64,000 nt of DNA, from assembly GCA_023229385.1 (NCBI GenBank), contig JALNZI010000001.1, positions 124,001 through 188,000 on the forward strand, read 5' to 3'. How positions within the stretch are numbered: the first letter of the stretch is position 1; the number at the start of each line of letters is the position of its first letter. The stretch comes from Candidatus Omnitrophota bacterium (GTDB taxonomy: Bacteria; Omnitrophota; Gorgyraeia; Gygaellales; Profunditerraquicolaceae). A model generated the notes under the pieces. The model worked only from the letters and a program-made list of their open reading frames with translations, did no database searches and was not told the DNA's origin. Shown one piece after another: positions 25,543 to 32,618 of this stretch. The position numbers and the translations under genes are program-made.

Positions 25543-25692
25543 TTACTTGTATTTACGAATCATTTCCCGAATATCTGCTAAAGTTTCACCTGAACAATGT
25601 TGTCCATTTACGCTAGCAGTATATCTCAAAGCGAATCCAATTGCAGTATTTTTCCAAATTTGAACACCAAAATATACTGAATGCGGTTCCAC
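25543..25692 (-). CDS. small protein, 49 aa, GTG start
   Basis: GTG start with AAAGGATACTAA upstream. The product (start MEPHSVYFGVQIWKNTA; end LADIREMIRKYK) is soluble and mixed alpha/beta. Not recognised. It directly follows the gene at 25694 and ends before a terminator. Confidence 0.6.
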   Translation of the reverse strand: MEPHSVYFGVQIWKNTAIGFALRYTASVNGQHCSGETLADIREMIRKYK

Positions 25693-25693
25693 T

Positions 25694-25891
25694 TTAGTAT
25701 CCTTTCGCTATATGCAAGGGTTTCCATCCCCAATTGTATTCGGTACTCATATCCTTCCAAAACACTGAATAAGTCTTATTCTTATTATTGGCAAGGAACC
25801 TATCCAATTGTTCTTTGGGAGTACCTGAACCGGATTTATTAGTAAAGAAAATTTCCGTTCCATCTTCATGAATTATTTTGTAATGAAGCAT
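25694..25891 (-). CDS. small protein, 65 aa
   Basis: Not recognised. The start MLHYKIIHEDGTEIFF is chosen because AAAGGATAAT lies at the right distance. It contains KEQLDRFLANNK and WGWKPLHI. The opening resembles the 64-residue protein at 24592. Confidence 0.65.
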   Translation of the reverse strand: MLHYKIIHEDGTEIFFTNKSGSGTPKEQLDRFLANNKNKTYSVFWKDMSTEYNWGWKPLHIAKGY

Positions 25892-25907
25892 TTTATTATC
25901 CTTTTGA

Positions 25908-26522
25908 TTAAGTTGCTTCTGCCAAATCAAATTCGTAATTGGTATCAAGCTTTGGGAGATTATCTTTTGCCATTTGCAAGGCTTCATCCAAAGCATAAAT
26001 ATCCCCACACGAATCAATTATTTCCCCATGTTCATCAAAAGGATTGATAGCATGAGTATTATAGCAATATACATCGCCTCGAATGTATTGATCAAAGATA
26101 GCTATTTCGCCCTTCAATCGTTCTTCTACCGCCTTCCAATCAACGCTTCCGGTTTCTGGAATGATAATCTTTTCGGCCATAGCGGTAAGATTATTCATAT
26201 AGATATAACCTACCAAACCAGAATCCCAAGGATCGCCAAAAGGCTTAGTGCTAATGGTATCGCCAGAATGCGAATACATATAAATTGGCAAAACAAGAGC
26301 TTTGCCGCCCGTTGCGTAGTTGTAGAAACCTTCGCTATCTAGAATAAGCTTACCATCTTCATTAGTTTCCAAAGGAATTGCATCTTTATCAGAAGAAAAA
26401 TGCCTTGGAACCAAAGAAATAATCGTAGAAGAGCTTCCCCAACTACGAGGTGAATCATTATCGTTATCCAAGTAAATCTTGATGATAAAGTTACCAATCT
26501 TTTCAGTTTTGACAGAGTTCAT
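25908..26522 (-). CDS. hypothetical protein, 204 aa
   Basis: Resembles a phage family with GNFIIKIYLDNDNDSPR, GGKALVLPIYMYSHSGDTIS, and a late RGDVYCYNTHAINPFD with ESCGDIYALDEAL-like spacing; no function is known. AAGGAGC precedes the ATG and a perfect early promoter lies upstream, so it should be strongly expressed. Confidence 0.7.
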   Translation of the reverse strand: MNSVKTEKIGNFIIKIYLDNDNDSPRSWGSSSTIISLVPRHFSSDKDAIPLETNEDGKLILDSEGFYNYATGGKALVLPIYMYSHSGDTISTKPFGDPWDSGLVGYIYMNNLTAMAEKIIIPETGSVDWKAVEERLKGEIAIFDQYIRGDVYCYNTHAINPFDEHGEIIDSCGDIYALDEALQMAKDNLPKLDTNYEFDLAEAT

Positions 26523-26563
26523 TTTTTAGCTCCTTAGAAGGTTTGGTTGAAGTTCTTAGAACA

Positions 26564-26592
26564 AAGATACATTGAAATTTTTAGTTTGTCAA
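26564..26592 (-). promoter_or_regulatory. sigma70-type promoter
   Basis: TTGACA (26587-26592), 17 bases, TATCTT (26564-26569). Confidence 0.85.
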
Positions 26593-26599
26593 CTAATTT

Positions 26600-26866
26600 C
26601 TAGATTTCCTTTCCAAAATGACCTTCAAGCTCACCATAGGCCATTTCCATAAGATCACCATTAGGTGCGCTTTCATTCCGTCCGGGTGTATAGTCAGACA
26701 TAGAGAGAGCACTGTAAAGCTCGCTATCTTGCCCGCTATGGTAGTTTGAGGCATACCAATAAATAGCGCCCTCAATGTCGAATTCGTCAAAACCATAGAT
26801 CTTGAACTTGGGAAGATTGAGATATTCCCGCATTTCACTTGCGCTCGGATCAAAAAGCTTGCCCAT
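26600..26866 (-). CDS. early protein, 88 aa
   Basis: Not recognised. Acidic, with FKIYGFDEFDIEGAIYWYAS and YHSGQDSELYSAL, typical of small phage proteins of the 'AIYW(F/Y)ANDYHxGQ' kind, a recurrent pattern in phage accessory genes. It has its own promoter. Confidence 0.7.
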   Translation of the reverse strand: MGKLFDPSASEMREYLNLPKFKIYGFDEFDIEGAIYWYASNYHSGQDSELYSALSMSDYTPGRNESAPNGDLMEMAYGELEGHFGKEI

Positions 26867-26909
26867 GATTTTTCTCCATTGAAAGATTTTCTAGAATTCC
26901 TTATTAACA

Positions 26910-26938
26910 AGTATATATTCTAAATCCTAAGATGTCAA
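26910..26938 (-). promoter_or_regulatory. sigma70-type promoter
   Basis: TTGACA (26933-26938), 17 bases, TATACT (26910-26915). Confidence 0.85.
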
Positions 26939-26959
26939 GAAAAAACATGAATAAAGAAA

Positions 26960-27059
26960 AAATAATTCTTCCAAAATTTAGCCTTGCAAATCAGTTCAGT
27001 CTATACTAAATTTCAAGAGATATTCAAAAGGAATAATAGATATATTAATCCATTATTCC
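26960..27059. repeat. roughly 95-bp early-region repeat, copy 5
   Basis: Blocks TTCCAAAATTTAGCC, AGTCTATACTAAATTTC and GGAATAATAGATAT; between promoter 26910 and the terminator at about 27072-27092. Confidence 0.9.
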
Positions 27060-27071
27060 ATATTAAAAAAT

Positions 27072-27118
27072 GAGTATATATAATATATACTCAATCACTC
27101 ACTCAATCAATCAATTAT
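27072..27118 (-). terminator. terminator preceded by a multi-frame stop cluster
   Basis: On the minus strand the gene end is followed by TGATTGATTGAGTGAGTGA, which places TGA in every frame, then a GAGTATATAT/ATATATACTC hairpin and a T run. A similar layout occurs at 27947-27995. Confidence 0.75.
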
Positions 27119-27524
27119 GTTTTTGGGACGGTGTAAACCATTGATGAGTTTCAAAAATATCATTCAAATCATTTTTGTGAGCAATAGCACCTTGCCCATT
27201 TGAATCATATACAATAGTACTATTTTTCATATTCTTGATATGAATTAACCAACTGCATAATAGCTCTGGATATTCCAATTCAGTATTACATTTGGAAATA
27301 TCCTTTTCGCATTGTTCAATCAAGCCTTTAATCAAATCATGAATGAAATTATCAGAATCAAAAGGATCAAATGAACTTGGCATGAAAAACGTAGAAGGAA
27401 TACTATTGTAAAGGCTAAAGAAAAGATAGCCTACCAAATTGCTATTCCAAATAATAGCCGAAACCCCAAAATTGGCCTTGACGATGTGGTGCATATCGGC
27501 ATAGAAACTGCGCTCACTTGCCAT
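27111..27524 (-). CDS. hypothetical protein, 137 aa
   Basis: Not recognised. A mixed protein with GVSAIIWNSNLVGYLFFSLY, a helical FDSDNFIHDLIKGLIEQCEK and C-terminal HQWFTPSQKHN. AAAGAAAGATATGAA precedes the ATG. Ends in a cluster of TGA codons. Confidence 0.65.
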   Translation of the reverse strand: MASERSFYADMHHIVKANFGVSAIIWNSNLVGYLFFSLYNSIPSTFFMPSSFDPFDSDNFIHDLIKGLIEQCEKDISKCNTELEYPELLCSWLIHIKNMKNSTIVYDSNGQGAIAHKNDLNDIFETHQWFTPSQKHN

Positions 27525-27565
27525 TTCATATCTTTCTTTTAGTGAGTAACATTACTCATAAGATG

Positions 27566-27593
27566 AATATAATAATTTTTGGAACTTTGGCAA
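27566..27593 (-). promoter_or_regulatory. sigma70-type promoter
   Basis: TTGCCA (27588-27593), 16 bases, TATATT (27566-27571), directly behind the terminator of the upstream RNA gene. Confidence 0.75.
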
Positions 27594-27862
27594 CAAAAAA
27601 ACCCACCTATCACAAAGTAATAAATGGGAAAGCTTTCAAATTGTAAACCGCACAAGCTTAGAGAGTTGAAAGCTTTTTTGGGCCTTAACGCAGAACAAAT
27701 TGTAACGTGAGTTTTACGGCTCTCCGCGAATGTAATTCATTCGACCTCCAATGATGTACTGACAACGACAGCAAGCCCAAATAGAGCGTGCGAATTCTAT
27801 TTCTCACAATACCCAAGGTCGGGCAATAGTAGCGCCACCGAAAGTGCAGGCGGACTTCCTAC
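27594..27862 (-). ncRNA. structured non-coding RNA, about 270 nt, unknown class
   Basis: A stretch without a plausible reading frame has its own promoter (27869-27896) and ends in a 9-bp hairpin (27602-27628) plus T7. Inside, on the minus strand, are perfect stems: AAATAGA/TCTATTT, CGAATG/CATTCG and an 11-bp AAAGCTTTCAA/TTGAAAGCTTT. It is GC-richer than its surroundings. It does not match tmRNA, RNase P or 6S RNA on inspection. Confidence 0.75.
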
Positions 27863-27868
27863 ACATAG

Positions 27869-27896
27869 AATATAATAATTTGAAAGATGCTGTCAA
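27869..27896 (-). promoter_or_regulatory. sigma70-type promoter of the RNA gene
   Basis: TTGACA (27891-27896), 16 bases, TATATT (27869-27874); the downstream bases CTATGTGT recur at other promoters here. Confidence 0.8.
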
Positions 27897-27989
27897 GCTT
27901 TTTGGGAAGAAAATAATAGAGCAATGAATCCATTATTAGTATATAAAAATGAGCATACATATAATAGGTATGCTCAATCAATCACTCAC

Positions 27990-28280
27990 TCAATTAGGAA
28001 TTAGTACACACATTTCCAGGAAGTTTTCTTTTGTGATGACCACAAGGGTGTCACCATCTTTCTCATAAATGCCCTTCAGCTCCTTTAGAAGGTCTTTATA
28101 TTCTCCACAGGGGCAAGTAGCACTTTCCTCAATGTGGCCCTTTGAAACAGAGCTATGCTGACCAACATGGGCATAGCAAGTGAGATTTCCTTGTCTGTCG
28201 AAATTGACAGGAAAGGCTGCATAGATGTCGTCGTCCCCTTCGATGTCGCTATACTTGAGAAAAGTGACGTAATGAAGCAT
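27990..28280 (-). CDS. hypothetical protein, 96 aa
   Basis: Not recognised. The second ATG is chosen because AAGGAG lies 7 bases before it. Contains FLKYSDIEGDDDIYAAFPV, a Cys/Gly segment ATCPCGEYKDLL and a hydrophobic end. Codons are GC-richer than average. Promoter at 28325. Confidence 0.65.
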   Translation of the reverse strand: MLHYVTFLKYSDIEGDDDIYAAFPVNFDRQGNLTCYAHVGQHSSVSKGHIEESATCPCGEYKDLLKELKGIYEKDGDTLVVITKENFLEMCVLIPN

Positions 28281-28324
28281 TTTCATTCTCCTTAAGAGTT
28301 AGAGCAACATTGCCCTTCACATAG

Positions 28325-28352
28325 AATATAAAAAAATCTAGAACTTTGGCAA
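28325..28352 (-). promoter_or_regulatory. sigma70-type promoter
   Basis: TTGCCA (28347-28352), 16 bases, TATATT (28325-28330), then CTATGTG as in related promoters. Confidence 0.8.
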
Positions 28353-28360
28353 CTACTATT

Positions 28361-28696
28361 TTAGACTAATCCCAACAAGTATTCAGAACGGAAGCCTAAG
28401 AACTTTTTCAATTCTCCCTTGATTGTCTTATAAGGATGATTAAGGAATTGTAATAAAGAAGGCTTTTCACCTAATCCAATCATATTGTAAATCTCTTGCT
28501 TCTCATATCCATAATTGAATAAGGATTGTAATAAAATAATGTTATTTTCTGCATTCATCATTTCCTTCATGGTATCTACATATAGGGTAGTTTCTTTTTT
28601 CGGAGTAATGAATTTAATCTGCTTGGTTGGATAATCAATTTCAAAGGTGCTTTGAGCTTTACCATTCAAAAAATATAGGCTGTATTGCATTGTCAT
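28361..28696 (-). CDS. hypothetical protein, 111 aa
   Basis: Not recognised. N-terminal strands (QYSLYFLNGKAQSTFEIDY), then helices with NAENNIILLQSLFNYGYEKQE and a basic C-terminus. Promoter at 28723. Confidence 0.65.
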   Translation of the reverse strand: MTMQYSLYFLNGKAQSTFEIDYPTKQIKFITPKKETTLYVDTMKEMMNAENNIILLQSLFNYGYEKQEIYNMIGLGEKPSLLQFLNHPYKTIKGELKKFLGFRSEYLLGLV

Positions 28697-28722
28697 TCCT
28701 TATGTGGAGGTGAAGTAGTCCT

Positions 28723-28751
28723 AATATAATTAAATTAATATAATATGTAAA
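28723..28751 (-). promoter_or_regulatory. sigma70-type promoter
   Basis: TTTACA (28746-28751), 17 bases, TATATT (28723-28728). The GGAAGGC/GCTTTCC terminator of the upstream gene adjoins at about 28757-28781. Confidence 0.7.
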
Positions 28752-28802
28752 CAAAAAAGGAAAGCATTGAAGCCTTCCTTTTCAATTCAGTCGATAATTA
28801 TT

Positions 28803-29153
28803 CTAAATTCTTGTGGCTAATCCAGTGGTTTGAACGAAAAGAAATTCCAATTGATCGCAATACACATCATCATGAGTTATTTTCAAATTCCAATAACCTT
28901 TGGAAATCCGATAAAAATCCATCCGATATGTATCTCGGCCTTCACAATAGCTCAAAATTAATCCATTCAAGCCATTATTTGCTTTGGCTTTGAAATGAAT
29001 CATTGCAGCATATTCACACTTACTAGCCTTGTAAGTATATGAATATGGAAGATTTGCTCCAATCATTTGAAGAAACCGGCTACCACCGATTTGATTCATC
29101 ATGGTAAAAACTACCTTTTTTACCTCTTCATCTGGAACAGTATTGTTTTCCAT
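28803..29153 (-). CDS. hypothetical protein, 116 aa
   Basis: Not recognised. Helical start (EEVKKVVFTMMNQIGGSRFL), then beta-rich MIHFKAKANNGLNGLILSY and YRMDFYRISKGYWNLKI. It follows the 29155 gene by one base. Confidence 0.65.
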   Translation of the reverse strand: MENNTVPDEEVKKVVFTMMNQIGGSRFLQMIGANLPYSYTYKASKCEYAAMIHFKAKANNGLNGLILSYCEGRDTYRMDFYRISKGYWNLKITHDDVYCDQLEFLFVQTTGLATRI

Positions 29154-29154
29154 T

Positions 29155-29478
29155 TTATTCTACCTCATTAGAACCATGATAGAGTTTCCAATCCCGAATC
29201 TTTTTGTCAAGATATTTGATAAACCTTTCATCTTCAATCTCCGCCTGAGAAACCATATCGGTAATCCAGGAAAATTCTTCTCGCATTTTTTCAGTATAAA
29301 TTTTTACATTAGCGATAACTAATTCTAATGTATTGTGCATATTCCGATAAGCCTCGAATCTAGCTACATCTTTTTCTTGCTTGAATTTAGCATATTGAAT
29401 AGCCGCATTGGTATATGCGTCAACAGTGCCTTTATCCAGTTGATTAAGAAAGTCTAGCAATTGATCTTTGGCGCTCAT
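29155..29478 (-). CDS. hypothetical helical protein, 107 aa
   Basis: Not recognised. All-helical, starting MSAKDQLLDFLNQLDKG, with a long amphipathic middle and RDWKLYHGS near the end. Co-transcribed with the next gene from the promoter at 29520. Confidence 0.65.
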   Translation of the reverse strand: MSAKDQLLDFLNQLDKGTVDAYTNAAIQYAKFKQEKDVARFEAYRNMHNTLELVIANVKIYTEKMREEFSWITDMVSQAEIEDERFIKYLDKKIRDWKLYHGSNEVE

Positions 29479-29489
29479 TTTTTCACCTC

Positions 29490-29687
29490 TTAGGTTAAGT
29501 TGGGGGTTCTGTTATAAGTAATATAAAAATTCTTGAGGCTTTGGCAACAAAAAAGAGGATCTTTTTCAATCCTCTTATTATCCATTCTTCTGTACTTTGT
29601 TTGGTCCTTGAATGCTTGGCATCTTTGCTTTGGCAAAGGAATCCGAACTTTTGGTAATTCTAGCTTTCGCCTTTTGTAGTCTTTCAT
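29490..29687 (-). CDS. possible small basic protein, 65 aa
   Basis: The first 40 residues are basic (KDYKRRKLELPKVRIPL, KYRRMDNKR), but the frame runs on through the terminator at about 29549-29576 and the next promoter, which is unusual for a real gene. The ribosome binding site is weak. Either an unusually placed gene or a chance frame. Confidence 0.35.
   Translation of the reverse strand: MKDYKRRKLELPKVRIPLPKQRCQAFKDQTKYRRMDNKRIEKDPLFCCQSLKNFYITYNRTPNLT
29520..29547 (-). promoter_or_regulatory. sigma70-type promoter
   Basis: TTGCCA (29542-29547), 16 bases, TATATT (29520-29525), just after an AGAGGAT/ATCCTCT terminator. Confidence 0.75.
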
Positions 29688-29698
29688 ACCACAATTAT

Positions 29699-30349
29699 TT
29701 ATCCTCTTACGTTGTAAGTATCTTCATTTACTATCCAGCCTGAAATGTTGCTTATTAGAATAGCATTAACAATTGGCTTTGCTGCTTCAATTGATACACC
29801 TTCCGATAATGGAGCTACTACTCTTTCAGTGGGAAGAAAACCTATTTTAAGGTCTTTTAATTCATCTCCTTCAAAAGCTTCCTCTGTTCCATCTGAATAT
29901 ACCTTGAAATATACTACTTCAGATGCTTCCTTGGCAAGCTCTGCAAGTGATTTATTTCCGCTAGAATAAGCCCTTAAATACTTTACTCCATCTTTTTCAA
30001 TGAGTATCTTAGATCCATCTACCCATTTTCCCCAAGGTAATGGTTTACTTTCAAAGTTGCGAACAAATCCATTCTCTGCTAATGTATCATTAACTCTATC
30101 TTCATAATCATCACCTATTGAATATAACTTAGTAGATTCTTTAACTACCCCCTCAATAGTAAGATTGGTAGGATGTGTGTAACATTCAGTAAGAGATACC
30201 TTAAGTTTACCAATAGATTTTATTCTATGGCCTTTCAATACTTTAGGATTAGTACGAGTAGTGATGAATAAATCAATTGGACCTTTACCATTAAATTCAT
30301 TCAATAATTCAGCTACTTTATTTGCGGGGATATTCTTTTTGCTAGACAT
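29699..30349 (-). CDS. hypothetical protein, 216 aa
   Basis: Not recognised. Strand-rich: GPIDLFITTRTNPKVLKGH, IGKLKVSLTECYTHPTN, KYLRAYSSGNKSLAEL, VYFKVYSDGTEEAFEGDEL. The ATG has TGGAG upstream. No sigma70 promoter was seen immediately upstream. Confidence 0.7.
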   Translation of the reverse strand: MSSKKNIPANKVAELLNEFNGKGPIDLFITTRTNPKVLKGHRIKSIGKLKVSLTECYTHPTNLTIEGVVKESTKLYSIGDDYEDRVNDTLAENGFVRNFESKPLPWGKWVDGSKILIEKDGVKYLRAYSSGNKSLAELAKEASEVVYFKVYSDGTEEAFEGDELKDLKIGFLPTERVVAPLSEGVSIEAAKPIVNAILISNISGWIVNEDTYNVRG

Positions 30350-30407
30350 TAAATTACTCCAATTATTCTATGGTGTAATCTAATGGTAACATTTAATAAG
30401 GAACAAT

Positions 30408-30438
30408 AAAAAAGGAGAGCTAATTTAGCCCTCCTTTA
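30408..30438. terminator. terminator
   Basis: AAAAAAGGAGAGCTAA...TTAGCCCTCCTTT inverted repeat after the gene at 30461. Confidence 0.75.
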
Positions 30439-30460
30439 GATGAACATTGAAAATTGAAGA

Positions 30461-30976
30461 TTAGGCAGCGGCGGGAGTCGAAGTATCAGCCTTCGGAGCG
30501 GCACCGTTCTTTGATCCCTTGGGGGCACGGTGGGTAACTTCGCCCTTGAACTGCTCCTGCAAGCGCTTGATCATCTTGGAAATGGAGTTCAGGCGAATGG
30601 AATCCAGCTTGGCAGTGAACTTGCGAGGAGCCTTGATGCCCTCAGCCGCGCCGCGAACCTGGGCATTGATCGTGCATTCGTGGCCGAAAAGAGCCTCATT
30701 GAGAGCCACTTCGACCATTTCATCTTCGACCTTCACCAGAACCTTGGAATCCGGCAAAGTCTTGATGGAATCCAAGATGCTCTGACGAAGCTTCTGATCC
30801 TCGTCCTTACGAGCGCTCTTCTGAACACCCATCGCCTGCTTCACTTCGTCCTGCTTCTGCTTCAGAATGGACTGAATCTTCTTGAGGTCCGTGGTGGGGA
30901 TCGCATTGACATCCAGGGTGACAACCGGAGTATCGGTCTTGGGAGCAGCGGCTGGAGTGTTGATCGTGTTTTCCAT
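30461..30976 (-). CDS. GC-rich early protein, paralog A, 171 aa
   Basis: Paralog of 32619-33269. Shared core: VQKSARKDEDQKLRQSILD, EVALNEALFGHECTI, APRKFTAKLDSIRL and LQEQFKGEVTHR. Low-complexity A/P/K ends flank a charged helical core. The ATG (MENTINTP) follows AGAAAGACA, as in the paralog. Codons are GC-rich and two strong promoters lie upstream, so it should be abundant early. The function is unknown; an abundant basic protein could bind DNA or host polymerase. Confidence 0.8.
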   Translation of the reverse strand: MENTINTPAAAPKTDTPVVTLDVNAIPTTDLKKIQSILKQKQDEVKQAMGVQKSARKDEDQKLRQSILDSIKTLPDSKVLVKVEDEMVEVALNEALFGHECTINAQVRGAAEGIKAPRKFTAKLDSIRLNSISKMIKRLQEQFKGEVTHRAPKGSKNGAAPKADTSTPAAA

Positions 30977-31051
30977 TGTCTTGTCTTTCTGATTGTGGTG
31001 AGTTTGTGAGTGGCTTTCAAGAGTCATTCTTGATTACCCTCTTGTATCTCT

Positions 31052-31080
31052 AATATCATTTTTCCAAGTTGCCTTGTCAA
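31052..31080 (-). promoter_or_regulatory. sigma70-type promoter, proximal
   Basis: TTGACA (31075-31080), 17 bases, GATATT (31052-31057), driving paralog A. Confidence 0.75.
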
Positions 31081-31140
31081 GCGATATTTTGAGATTTTGA
31101 AGTGAGAGGTTTTTGATTCCCTCCCCTTCCTTACACATAG

Positions 31141-31168
31141 AATATAAAAATTTAGCGACTCATGTCAA
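31141..31168 (-). promoter_or_regulatory. sigma70-type promoter, distal
   Basis: TTGACA (31163-31168), 16 bases, TATATT (31141-31146) then CTATGTGTAAGG; a tandem second promoter for paralog A. Confidence 0.75.
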
Positions 31169-31260
31169 GTCTTTTGGAAAGAAACTTTGAAATTCTTTGC
31201 TTTAGTAGTAGTGAGTCAACATGAGCAGAACAACATTAAAGATCTTTAATACTAGCCTAA

Positions 31261-31356
31261 AAATAATTCCAAAATTTAGCCTTGCAAATTTGTCCAGTCT
31301 ATACTAAATTTCAACTATATAAGAATGGAATAATAGATATCTTAATCCATTAATAC
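31261..31356. repeat. roughly 95-bp early-region repeat, copy 6
   Basis: AATAATTCCAAAATTTAGCC, GTCCAGTCTATACTAAATTT and GGAATAATAGATATC blocks, between the tRNA-Lys terminator and the tandem promoters. Confidence 0.9.
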
Positions 31357-31364
31357 TATATAAA

Positions 31365-31393
31365 AAATCCCCTAAAATTTCTCTTAGAGGATT
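31365..31393 (-). terminator. terminator of the tRNA-Lys transcript
   Basis: Minus-strand CCTCTAAGAG...TTTTAGGGG hairpin followed by six T, just downstream of the tRNA. Confidence 0.8.
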
Positions 31394-31398
31394 AAATA

Positions 31399-31471
31399 TG
31401 TGCCCGGTGGGGCTTGGACCCACGACCCGCGACTTAAAAGGCCGCTGCTCTACCAACTGAGCTACAAGCAC
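31399..31471 (-). tRNA. tRNA-Lys(UUU)
   Basis: A complete cloverleaf: acceptor GTGCTTG/CGGGCAC (G-U pairs allowed), D arm with AGCTCAGTTGGTAGAGC, anticodon loop CTTTTAA (UUU), and T loop GTCCAAGC in a GTGGG/CCCAC stem. CCA is not encoded. It has its own promoter and terminator. It would serve AAA codons, abundant in this AT-rich genome. Confidence 0.93.
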
Positions 31472-31568
31472 GTCTCAAATCTCAACACATTATGCTATCA
31501 TCCAATAGAGGTGAGAAGCTAATTGGACGATTCCTTGAAGGCTATCCTTCCTCATCTCTCATGTAAAT

Positions 31569-31597
31569 AATATAATAATTTTACCCAGCTCTGTCAA
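31569..31597 (-). promoter_or_regulatory. sigma70-type promoter of tRNA-Lys
   Basis: TTGACA (31592-31597), 17 bases, TATATT (31569-31574); a roughly 90-nt structured leader precedes the tRNA. Confidence 0.8.
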
Positions 31598-31609
31598 CTT
31601 TTTCTTCAA

Positions 31610-32401
31610 CTATCTCAAATCATATTGAGAAACCTGAACATTATCAATAATTATATTATTTAGATTAACTTTAGCTCTAGTAATAATATTATCAATTGCA
31701 GTATGTGATAATAATAATTCTTCACCTAATTCTCGTAATGTCTTTTTCTTCTTCCCAAACAATCCTTCATAATTAATCAAACAGAATTTTTCTCGTTCTT
31801 CTAATTGATTGATATATCTATGGATTAGATCTACCCTAGCCTTTACCAATATTTGGGTTAATGCATTCTCTGCATTAGGATCGGGCACAATCTCTTCCAA
31901 TGTAGTATCATTCCCATTACCTAATACAATGGGAGAATCAATTGGAGTAGTATTCAATAATGGTAGTATATTATCTTGCAATTCTTTTTTCAATTCAGTC
32001 TCTTCAGGGGTTAGATTATCCCGTTCAAAGATTCTTAGCTTTTTTGCCTTACTTAACAGAGTGTAATAGTTATGTGGAATATGAATGATTGGAGCATTTC
32101 GATATTCCTTTTGACATTCAGATCTCATATAGAATCCAATATGCTTGGCAAAATGTATCTCACCTAGATACATCTTATCATCTGCATACTTTTTGATTCC
32201 ATCCATGAATCCCTTAATACAGGCAGTCATTGCAATATCAAAAGATAAGCTACTTGCTCGCTTGGCAATTTTGATTCGTAAGGGTTGATACTGAATGAAT
32301 AATGAACTTACTAGGTTATTCCAATCTTGCCGATAAACTTTTCCATCTGGTCTACAAAATACTCTACAAAATTCAGCTTTATGTGTACTGTATTCAGGCA
32401 T
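31610..32401 (-). CDS. sigma-70 family sigma factor, early region
   Basis: A 263-residue protein with helical region 2 (FDIAMTACIKGFMDGIKKYAD), a region 3-like segment (IIHIPHN), a spacer, and region 4 (REKFCLINYEGLFG, TLRELGEELLLSHTAIDNIITRAKVNL). The start at 32401 follows AAAAGGATTCC; the longer upstream frame lies ahead of the expected transcription start. Probably a phage sigma factor that opens a second promoter class. It is the second of two sigma-like genes in the early region. Confidence 0.82.
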   Translation of the reverse strand: MPEYSTHKAEFCRVFCRPDGKVYRQDWNNLVSSLFIQYQPLRIKIAKRASSLSFDIAMTACIKGFMDGIKKYADDKMYLGEIHFAKHIGFYMRSECQKEYRNAPIIHIPHNYYTLLSKAKKLRIFERDNLTPEETELKKELQDNILPLLNTTPIDSPIVLGNGNDTTLEEIVPDPNAENALTQILVKARVDLIHRYINQLEEREKFCLINYEGLFGKKKKTLRELGEELLLSHTAIDNIITRAKVNLNNIIIDNVQVSQYDLR

Positions 32402-32504
32402 GGAATCCTTTTCTGGGAACAAAGAGGTTAAGCCATTAATATATTCCAATCTGATGAATAAAATTAAGATTATGAGTAAGGGGAAATTCCCTTGCCTGGA
32501 TTCT

Positions 32505-32533
32505 AATATAGTGCAGCTATCCATAGTGGGCAA
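32505..32533 (-). promoter_or_regulatory. sigma70-type promoter of the sigma gene
   Basis: TTGCCC (32528-32533), 17 bases, TATATT (32505-32510). It implies that translation starts at the ATG at 32401. Confidence 0.7.
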
Positions 32534-32561
32534 GAGAAAATTTTACATATTTTGAAACACA

Positions 32562-32594
32562 AAAAAGGAGAACCAAAATGGTCCTCCCTTTCAT
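32562..32594. terminator. terminator after paralog B
   Basis: AAAAAAGGAGAACCAAAA/TGGTCCTCCCTTT inverted repeat following the GC-rich gene. Confidence 0.75.
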
Positions 32595-32618
32595 CTTATC
32601 ACTTGGCTTGATTTTTGA

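Noticed and set aside
27594..27862. Early RNA as tmRNA, RNase P RNA or 6S RNA
   Set aside because: No tRNA-like ends or tag frame, no convincing conserved RNase P core, and no single long 6S-like hairpin with a central bubble.
30519..31009. Plus-strand frames opposite paralog A
   Set aside because: Same cause: codon bias of the real minus-strand gene; no initiation signals.
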